Shown here piece after piece: positions 34,347 to 40,594 of a stretch of 40,594 nucleotides of DNA. This stretch comes from Alphaproteobacteria bacterium CG_4_9_14_3_um_filter_47_13 (GTDB taxonomy: Bacteria > Pseudomonadota > Alphaproteobacteria > Micavibrionales > Micavibrionaceae). The position numbers and the translations under genes are program-made. The notes under the pieces were generated by a model. That model was given only the letters and a program-made list of their open reading frames with translations, was not told the origin of the DNA and searched no databases. Where the stretch lies: the NCBI GenBank assembly GCA_002789675.1, contig PFTR01000140.1:1-40594 (forward strand). Reading direction: 5' to 3'. Position 1 is the first letter of the stretch. Every line of letters begins with the position of its first letter.

Positions 34347-34678
34347 AAACAGGATCTGTTCCATTCCGGCGGATTTAAAGACCTTTGCCAATACGGTACG
34401 CGGACATTGAGGTATTGAAAATAGCCTGCATGGGGTGCTTGACATCCCATTGAACGAGAGCCATTGCCGCATTCGTAAAGATAATGCTCTTCATATTTTT
34501 ATAATCTTCGAACACACGGCCTTAAATCTTCTCAACAAAAACATAAGGAAATAGGTGGGATGGAACAATGAAACCATGAAAAATATCTTATATTCATGAT
34601 TTTACTTACTCAGGCGATTGTCGCGAGAAAATTCTGATGTTATTTGCGCTTTATTTTATGTTTGTGATATAATAAAGA
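34347..34678. other. 332-bp intergenic region
   Basis: Between the XRE gene and the small unknown gene at 34679. A 39-codon frame exists on the minus strand (34375-34494) but has no family signature I can support. The right end holds a good promoter for the next gene. No RNA gene or terminator is evident; the region may contain decayed coding sequence. Confidence 0.4.
34644..34673 (+). promoter_or_regulatory. Promoter of the small gene at 34679
   Basis: A perfect TATAAT at 34668-34673, and TTGCGC at 34644-34649 with an 18-base spacer. The -10 ends five bases before the ATG at 34679, so transcription would begin at or within a base or two of the start codon, with no room for a ribosome-binding site. 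Confidence 0.6.
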
Positions 34679-35026
34679 ATGGCATTTACCGTCATTGATA
34701 ATCCTGATTTCAGGAAATTTAATGCCAGATCCGGCTTTAAAAACCATCATTTCAAAATGCTGGCCGGGCTTTTCAGCCGCGCCTCTTCTCTAAAAACCCT
34801 TTATGATATGGCCGTTGATGTTGATTTTGATGAAGGTACGTGTAGTGTGACCTATTATCAATCCGGAAATTATACACCCTATCTCCAGTTTATTGTTCGT
34901 CATATCGGCCCTCATACAGATATGTACGAGCTTTACAAGGAAGGAAAAGGCCGCATCGCCAAAAGCGGTCTGTTTCAGCGCATATACGAACGGCTGGAAA
35001 AAGAAATCAGCATTCTATCGGAATAA
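34679..35026 (+). CDS. Small protein of unknown function
   Basis: 115 residues, not recognised. It has no signal peptide or membrane segment. The N-terminal third is basic and aromatic (KFNARSGFKNHHFKML), the middle is a beta-like DFDEGTCSVTYYQSGNYTPYLQF, and the C-terminus is helical and charged (RIYERLEKEISIL). Codon use and a near-consensus promoter speak for a real gene. It ends three bases before the convergent glutamate dehydrogenase stop. No function is proposed. Confidence 0.65.
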   Translation: MAFTVIDNPDFRKFNARSGFKNHHFKMLAGLFSRASSLKTLYDMAVDVDFDEGTCSVTYYQSGNYTPYLQFIVRHIGPHTDMYELYKEGKGRIAKSGLFQRIYERLEKEISILSE

Positions 35027-35029
35027 TAT

Positions 35030-38000
35030 TCAGACTCCGCCATATAAAGTGCGTAATCTCTGCTCGGCAATCATCAACATTGCAATATCAGTGGTTCCGG
35101 CATTGCGGATTTCATTCAGGAGCGGCTCGAGTTTTCTGGCTTGCGGGCAATGATTTTCAATCCAGTGATCAACAATGCCATATTCTCCTTTTTTCCAGGC
35201 CTCCTTAATTTTTTTACCCATATGTTTGATAACCTGTGCTGTAAGACCCGCCTGACAGCCATGCAGTTCCTGGGTCAGACCATCCAGCGCCTCACCCGCC
35301 CAACGATCATCGGCCGTCATATATTTTGCCTGTCGCCGCAGCCAGTCGATATGGAAGTATTCACCAAGCTCGAAATAAGTACGGGCTGTTAAAGTCAGAT
35401 CTGTTTTACTGTCCATACTGATGCGGATGATATCAAAAGCGGCTCCCATTGCCGGAATAAGCGCAATACGCCGCGCCAGAGCCTTGGGAAGTCCATCATT
35501 AATACAGGCCTCTGTACGCTGTTTGATAGAAAGAGAAAGTGCTGTGGGCGCAATGCTATCAATATTTTTTTGCAAAATCGCAATGCCTTTGCCAAAATCC
35601 CGAATATCCTTTTCCATGTCCGGATTCCGGCCAAGACGTGTCAGGAACCAGAGTGTCTCGCGCTCCATGATACCGGCAATTTTCTTCATCGTTTTAAGCT
35701 GCACCTGCGCCGGGATCTTATTATCCAGCGCTTCGATACTGTCCCAGAAGCCCCTGAGATCAAAAGCATCACGCACCACAAGGTAAGCACGGGAAACCGC
35801 AGCACAGCTCGTGCCCGTTTTATCCATCAGCTCTTTAACAAAAGTAGGCCCCATACGGTTGACAAGGCTTGTTGCCATTGTCGTTGCAATGATCTCGCGA
35901 CGCAAACGATGCACCAGAATTGCATCGTGATATTTTTTCCGCAAACGTTCGGGGAAATAATCAACCAGCCAGTAATCCTGCATAACAGGTTGATCTGGAA
36001 TATCAGAGGCAACAAGATCCTTTGAAAACAGAATTTTTGAATAAGCCTGCAGTGTCGCAAGTTCAGGGCGGGTGAGACCTTTTCCGGCTTTCTCACGGCG
36101 TTCGATTTCCTCATCATCCGGAAGACCTTCAATCTTGCGGTCAATGCCGTGATTCCGCTCAAGGGAACGGATAAAACGGCTATGGACAGAAAGGTTCCTG
36201 GCCGCCTGTAACTCCATTAAACTAATGGCCTGCGACTGCTGGTAATTATTACGAAGAACAAGTTCGGCGATATCATCTGTCATCTCCTCCAGAAGCTTAT
36301 CCCGTGCTTTCAAACTCATCCTATGCTTCTCGCCGGCCATGATCTCTGCCATCAATATTTTAATATTGACTTCATGATCCGATGAATCCACACCACCGGA
36401 ATTATCAATAAAATCGGCATTCAGCTTAATGCCATTTTGCGCACATTCGATCCGCGCCGCTTGTGTAATAGCAAGATTGGCGCCTTCACCAATCACATGA
36501 GCGCGCACCTCACTTGCATTTACACGCAAGCTATCATTGCCTTTATCACCGACATCGGCATGGTTTTCGTGTGTTGCCTTGATATAAGTTCCGATACCGC
36601 CGAACCAGAGTAAATCCGTGCGGGAACGTAACATCGCCTGAATAAGCTCATCAGGCGTTATATGCTCGGATTCTATCTCGAAACATTCACGGATCTCGGG
36701 GGTCAGTAACAGACGCTTCTCATTGCGAAGATAGATTTTTCCGCCCTTTGACAATTTTTTAAGATCATATTCGTCCCAGCCGCGAACCGCTTTAAATAGT
36801 CTTTTCCGTTCTTCAAAACTGACCAATAGATCAGGGTCGGGATCGCAGAAGATATGCATATGATTAAAAGCACCCACCATACGAATATGCTTTGAAAGCA
36901 ACATGCCATTTCCAAAAACATCACCGCCCATATCGCCAACACCGATAACATCAAAGTCTTTTTTCTGGATATCATGACTGAGTTCACGGAAGTGGCGTTT
37001 GACAGACTCCCACGCGCCACGTGCGGTAATGCCCATTTTCTTATGATCATATCCGGCACTGCCCCCGGAGGCAAAGGCATCGCCAAGCCAATGGCCATAT
37101 TCCAGAGACAGACCGTTGGCAATATCGGAAAAACTTGCCGTTCCTTTATCGGCGGCGACAACAAGATAAGGATCATCACCATCAAAACAGACAACATCTT
37201 TCGGTTTGATTACCTTCTTGCCTTTGCGGTTATCGGTAATATCCAATAACCCGCGAATAAAAATCTTGTAACATTCAACACCCTCTTTCAGAGAGGCCGC
37301 ACGATCTTCAGGTGCCGGCGGGTTTTTCACGACAAAACCGCCTTTTGCACCCATCGGCACAATCACGGAATTTTTCACCTGTTGCGCTTTCATCAGACCC
37401 AGCACTTCCGTACGAAAATCCTCGTGCCTGTCCGACCACCGAATGCCGCCACGGGCAATCACATCGCCACGCAAATGCACAGCTTCAACACGCGGCGAAT
37501 AAACAAAAATCTCACGATAGGGAACAGGTTTTGGCAAATCCTTGACTCTGTTGCTGTCCAGTTTGATGGATAGCCATGTTTTATCATTTCCCTCTTTATC
37601 TTTTTGAAAGAAGTTCGTCCGTACCGTTGCACAGATAAGATTGGTAATACTGCGCAAGATACGATCCTCATCCAGAGATCGAACTGCATCAAGATCCTGC
37701 TCGATTACAGCCATATTTCCATTAATTCCGGATTCAATATTATTCCTGTTTTTAGGATCAAACATTGTGATGAAGAGCCCTGCGCAATGCCGTGCTATCA
37801 CCGGATTGTTTGTCAGGGCCTGCTCGATATAAACTGTACTGAAAGAATAGCCCATCTGGCGCATATAACGTACATATGTACGTAGAATGCTGATCGTACG
37901 CGAGGTCATTCCGGCACTCAGGACAAGCCGATTCAGACTATCGTTCTCTATTTCATCATACCAGATTTTTTCCAGTGCCTCTTCAAACTTGCTTTTGATT

Positions 38001-39868
38001 TCTCCAATATCAAAATCCGGTGTTCCGCGCTCCTGCTGCATCAGAAAATCATGAATCCAGACCGACTTTTTACGGCCAGCCGGTCTAATCTCGAAAGGTT
38101 TTTCAGAGATCGCCTGTAACCCCATATTCTCCAGTACAGGCAGAACATCCGATAGATTCATCGGGGTATTTTCATGAAAAACCTTCAACCTGATTTGGCC
38201 GGGATCACAGCTTTTGCATTGATAAAGATCAAGGGTCAATGTTTTTGTTTTATATGTTTCCTCGATTTTCTGGATATCGAAAACAGCCTGTTTCGGCAGA
38301 TAGTTTTCTTGATAGCCAGCAGGAAACGCATTCCCGTACTTTTGAGAAAAGTGTAAGGCATTTTCTTCATTTGAATAGGACTTCAAAAGCTCTTGCGATA
38401 ATCTTTCACGCCAAAGCCGGCCTGCCTTTTGTAATTTCTGCTCAATCTTTTTAACATGATAAACAGGAGGATTTTTCTGACTGATATAAATAACAAACAT
38501 CACGCGTGCCAGAGGAGAATCATCAAGACTGGTATAAAAATCACCTGTGGTTCCTTCAAATTCATCCTCAAGGATTTTTTGTATAATCAAGCGCAGCCGC
38601 GTGTCATAACGATCGCGTGGTACATAGACAAGGCAGGATATATAACGCCCGAACGAATCGGGACGCGTATAAAGGGCGATACGCTGGCGCTCTTGTAGAT
38701 GCATAATACTGACACATATTTTGAGCAGACTATCCTCATTTATCTGAAGTAACTCATCACGAGGATATTTTTCAAGGACATGGTTTAAGCCCTTATGATC
38801 ATGGCTGCCGGGCTTAAAACCGGATCGTGTCAGGATACGATCGGCTTTCAGACGCAGAAGCGGAACATCGCGGATACTACGGGAATAGGTCACCGAAGTT
38901 AAAAGACCAATAAACAGACATTCTCCGCTTATATTCCCGTTTTTATCAAATTGCTTCACGGCAACAGCATCAAGCGGCACGGGACGATGAACCGTTGAGC
39001 GTTTATTAACTTTGGAAATATGAAACGGGGGCAGGTCACGGCGCATTTTCTGCAGATTCTGCGGCAGAGCATCATCTGTCTCGCTGATATAAACCGGGCT
39101 GATATCATTATGGAGCAAGCCAAGACTGGAGTTCTTTACTGTTTTACTGACAAGGCTGCCATCGGCCTCCTCTTTGAATTTATATTCGCGGTACCCTAAC
39201 AGGGTAAAATTATCTTTATATAAATATTCAAGAAAGTTTATATATTCCTGAATTTCGGCATCATTATATTTTGATCGGGGGGCATTATTCAAAGAGTTCT
39301 GACAATCGCGCATTTTCTGGCGCATAACCTGCCAGTCACGGGTAGAATAATAAACATCTTTTAAAATACGGCGCAGATCCTGCTCAAGTTCAGTGACCGT
39401 TGTCGCAGCGAGTGTCCCCTGCAATTCTATATGGATATGGGACTGCAACAATGTATTCGCGCCCGCTTTATCTGCAATCTCCTTGAATTTTCCATTTTTA
39501 TCACGGGTAATATGAATCATAGGATGAAGCAGCAGATAAATCAGCTTATGATTTTTTGTGATTTCCGCTGCAACGGAATCAATCAGAAAAGGCATATCAT
39601 CATTAACAATATTAATAATTGTCCTGCCAATACTTTGTTCTTCACTATCAGAGCCGGGCGTGTGAATATCAATACAGGGCTGCCCCGGCAGACGCTCCTT
39701 GCTTAATTTCAAATGAAAACGCGCAATTTCTGCGATACGCCCCGAACTTGTCAGGGACTTGTCCTCGTCAGGAATACTTTTTAAAAAAGCATCAAAAAAC
39801 TTCTGCTGTTGGGCCGTCATTTGCCCCGGCACGAATTTCTTTGTTTTTTTTGCGGGTGATTGAGCCAT
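35030..39868 (-). CDS. gdh: NAD-specific glutamate dehydrogenase, large (~180 kDa) type
   Basis: 1612 residues. It converts glutamate to 2-oxoglutarate and ammonia with NAD+, mainly for amino-acid catabolism. The long N-terminal region contains ACT-like regulatory segments. The catalytic core carries GGIRWSDRHEDFRTEVLGLM and PMGAKGGFVVK (about residues 805-845), and the dinucleotide-binding loop reads GVGDMGGDVFGNGML (about 975-990). The C-terminal ~500 residues are the helical extension of this class. The length is normal for the large alphaproteobacterial and actinobacterial enzymes. It is transcribed alone on the minus strand. The product feeds 2-oxoglutarate into the TCA step that uses SucB. 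Confidence 0.95.
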   Translation of the reverse strand: MAQSPAKKTKKFVPGQMTAQQQKFFDAFLKSIPDEDKSLTSSGRIAEIARFHLKLSKERLPGQPCIDIHTPGSDSEEQSIGRTIINIVNDDMPFLIDSVAAEITKNHKLIYLLLHPMIHITRDKNGKFKEIADKAGANTLLQSHIHIELQGTLAATTVTELEQDLRRILKDVYYSTRDWQVMRQKMRDCQNSLNNAPRSKYNDAEIQEYINFLEYLYKDNFTLLGYREYKFKEEADGSLVSKTVKNSSLGLLHNDISPVYISETDDALPQNLQKMRRDLPPFHISKVNKRSTVHRPVPLDAVAVKQFDKNGNISGECLFIGLLTSVTYSRSIRDVPLLRLKADRILTRSGFKPGSHDHKGLNHVLEKYPRDELLQINEDSLLKICVSIMHLQERQRIALYTRPDSFGRYISCLVYVPRDRYDTRLRLIIQKILEDEFEGTTGDFYTSLDDSPLARVMFVIYISQKNPPVYHVKKIEQKLQKAGRLWRERLSQELLKSYSNEENALHFSQKYGNAFPAGYQENYLPKQAVFDIQKIEETYKTKTLTLDLYQCKSCDPGQIRLKVFHENTPMNLSDVLPVLENMGLQAISEKPFEIRPAGRKKSVWIHDFLMQQERGTPDFDIGEIKSKFEEALEKIWYDEIENDSLNRLVLSAGMTSRTISILRTYVRYMRQMGYSFSTVYIEQALTNNPVIARHCAGLFITMFDPKNRNNIESGINGNMAVIEQDLDAVRSLDEDRILRSITNLICATVRTNFFQKDKEGNDKTWLSIKLDSNRVKDLPKPVPYREIFVYSPRVEAVHLRGDVIARGGIRWSDRHEDFRTEVLGLMKAQQVKNSVIVPMGAKGGFVVKNPPAPEDRAASLKEGVECYKIFIRGLLDITDNRKGKKVIKPKDVVCFDGDDPYLVVAADKGTASFSDIANGLSLEYGHWLGDAFASGGSAGYDHKKMGITARGAWESVKRHFRELSHDIQKKDFDVIGVGDMGGDVFGNGMLLSKHIRMVGAFNHMHIFCDPDPDLLVSFEERKRLFKAVRGWDEYDLKKLSKGGKIYLRNEKRLLLTPEIRECFEIESEHITPDELIQAMLRSRTDLLWFGGIGTYIKATHENHADVGDKGNDSLRVNASEVRAHVIGEGANLAITQAARIECAQNGIKLNADFIDNSGGVDSSDHEVNIKILMAEIMAGEKHRMSLKARDKLLEEMTDDIAELVLRNNYQQSQAISLMELQAARNLSVHSRFIRSLERNHGIDRKIEGLPDDEEIERREKAGKGLTRPELATLQAYSKILFSKDLVASDIPDQPVMQDYWLVDYFPERLRKKYHDAILVHRLRREIIATTMATSLVNRMGPTFVKELMDKTGTSCAAVSRAYLVVRDAFDLRGFWDSIEALDNKIPAQVQLKTMKKIAGIMERETLWFLTRLGRNPDMEKDIRDFGKGIAILQKNIDSIAPTALSLSIKQRTEACINDGLPKALARRIALIPAMGAAFDIIRISMDSKTDLTLTARTYFELGEYFHIDWLRRQAKYMTADDRWAGEALDGLTQELHGCQAGLTAQVIKHMGKKIKEAWKKGEYGIVDHWIENHCPQARKLEPLLNEIRNAGTTDIAMLMIAEQRLRTLYGGV

Positions 39869-39994
39869 AAAAGACCAGAGGGGGGCTATGCGTTAGAGCT
39901 TACTTTAAGTGTACCGGAACATCCGATGCTTCTTTAAGATAAGCCTAAATAACAGGGACAGCAAGACCCAAACAGAGGATTATTACAGAGTTTC

Positions 39995-40300
39995 TTATGA
40001 TCCGATAAAAAGCTTTAAAAACAGGATCGGCAGCACAACCCAGATCATCAGCATATATATTTTTGAAAGCCAGTCTTTTTTTATAATGTAAACGGCGATC
40101 ATTACGCCGCCAAATCCGATAAGACACAATGAAAAAAGACCAAGTGCCGCAAGCGCTTCTTTGTTCTCCCCCAAAAACGGCGCCACAAGAAACCGCAACA
40201 AAAAAAGCCCGACGCCCATTCCGGCAGCACCTATGCTGCGAAGCATAATCTTGCTGTTTCTTTTTTCTTGTTTTCTTTCTGCTTTTTCTAAATCCAACAA
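39995..40300 (-). CDS. Small membrane protein of unknown function
   Basis: 101 residues starting at a TTG at 40300 (an in-frame stop lies three codons upstream; ATG at codon 19 is the alternative). A charged N-terminus (LEKAERKQEKRNSK) is followed by three hydrophobic segments at about 25-43, 50-72 and 80-98. There is no recognisable family. It lies 126 bp upstream of the glutamate dehydrogenase start on the same strand. A real gene is likely because of the clean membrane-protein pattern, but the start is uncertain. Confidence 0.6.
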   Translation of the reverse strand: MLDLEKAERKQEKRNSKIMLRSIGAAGMGVGLFLLRFLVAPFLGENKEALAALGLFSLCLIGFGGVMIAVYIIKKDWLSKIYMLMIWVVLPILFLKLFIGS

Positions 40301-40348
40301 ATTACTTTACTGCATTCGATATTAAAAACTGAACAGGGAGCGGGTATT

Positions 40349-40471
40349 ATGACTGATAATAATCTTATTGGCTATGAACTTATTTCGTTTAATATTTATC
40401 GTGCGATAAAAGACGGAACCGATAATATGGATCTGTACATTTTCAATATTATAACCATCAGGAACCAATGA
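40349..40471 (+). CDS. Possible 40-residue ORF
   Basis: A 40-codon frame starting MTDNNLIGYELISFNIYRAI with a good ribosome-binding site (AGGGAG, eight bases before the ATG). Its stop overlaps a further 22-codon frame (40468-40536, MNIQGINYFKK...). No family is recognised. It may be a genuine small protein or a decayed gene. Confidence 0.3.
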   Translation: MTDNNLIGYELISFNIYRAIKDGTDNMDLYIFNIITIRNQ

Positions 40472-40568
40472 ATATACAAGGAATAAACTATTTTAAAAAA
40501 CTGGCAGACTATAGAACCCTCTGCAAAAGACTGTAAAAATCCTGTAGAATCATTTCATGCAAACGAGC

Positions 40569-40594
40569 ATGAGGTACAAAATGAAAATGAAGAA
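40569..40594 (+). CDS. Possible start of a gene running off the right edge
   Basis: GAGGTACAAA precedes ATGAAAATGAAG at 40581; another in-frame ATG lies at 40569. Only the first few codons are visible, so nothing can be said about the product. TGTAGAAT around 40550 could be its -10. Confidence 0.2.

Noticed and set aside
34375-34494. A 39-codon minus-strand frame (starts MKSIIFTNAAMALVQWDVKH)
   Set aside because: It has no family support and no ribosome-binding site; it may be a scrap of decayed coding sequence, not enough to call a gene.

Overview
The window is a chromosomal segment of an alphaproteobacterium with AT-leaning, mid-range base composition (judged by eye, not computed). The assignment rests on three things. 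A hemC-hemD pair is followed by a Mic60/mitofilin-like membrane protein, a linkage known from alphaproteobacteria. There is a very large (1612-residue) NAD-specific glutamate dehydrogenase, and a palindromic repeat of the CGTCATTGCGAG type. The order cannot be fixed from sequence reading alone. I see no rRNA, tRNA, CRISPR array, insertion sequence or prophage; almost everything is a compactly packed protein gene.

Layout. 1-6.6 kb: a partial gene, a NYN-domain protein, a family-5 uracil-DNA glycosylase, hemC, hemD, a Mic60-like protein with an unusual helix-turn-helix N-terminus, and a convergent solitary sucB (2-oxoglutarate dehydrogenase E2). 6.7-12.4 kb: a chemoreceptor with a NIT-type (nitrate/nitrite) sensor domain and a clear terminator, then lolA, a flavin oxidoreductase, recR and a class I aminotransferase. 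12.4-18.2 kb (minus strand): a tripartite RND efflux operon (adaptor, pump, outer-membrane lipoprotein). An 84-bp palindromic repeat sits in frame inside the signal peptide of the lipoprotein.

18.5-29.7 kb is an anaerobic-metabolism island. A minus-strand operon carries a MOT1-type molybdate transporter, a membrane methyltransferase and moeA. The divergent plus-strand units are histidine decarboxylase plus a double-ACT protein, then ubiT-ubiU-ubiV (oxygen-independent ubiquinone hydroxylation), then nrdD-nrdG (anaerobic ribonucleotide reductase). Three FNR-type boxes (TTGAT/C-N4-ATCAA) sit exactly at the promoters of these units, and nrdD also has two NrdR boxes spaced 32 bp apart. A convergent operon of a beta-CASP RNA metallo-hydrolase and a D-lactate-dehydrogenase-like enzyme closes the island. 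Together these genes fit a facultative anaerobe that respires something other than oxygen through molybdoenzymes and quinone; the NIT chemoreceptor nearby is consistent with nitrate or nitrite.

31-40.6 kb: a LOG-family protein, a baeRF (bacterial eRF1-like) protein, an S24-type repressor lacking its catalytic dyad, a divergent XRE regulator with a palindromic operator between them, a small unknown protein with a near-leaderless promoter, the giant glutamate dehydrogenase, a small membrane protein and short ORFs at the edge.

The most unusual items are the in-frame palindromic insertion in the efflux lipoprotein signal peptide, the HTH-Mic60 fusion, the FNR-controlled histidine decarboxylase/ACT pair, FNR promoters placed so that transcripts would start at or next to the start codon, and a UbiU that lacks one expected Fe-S cysteine.
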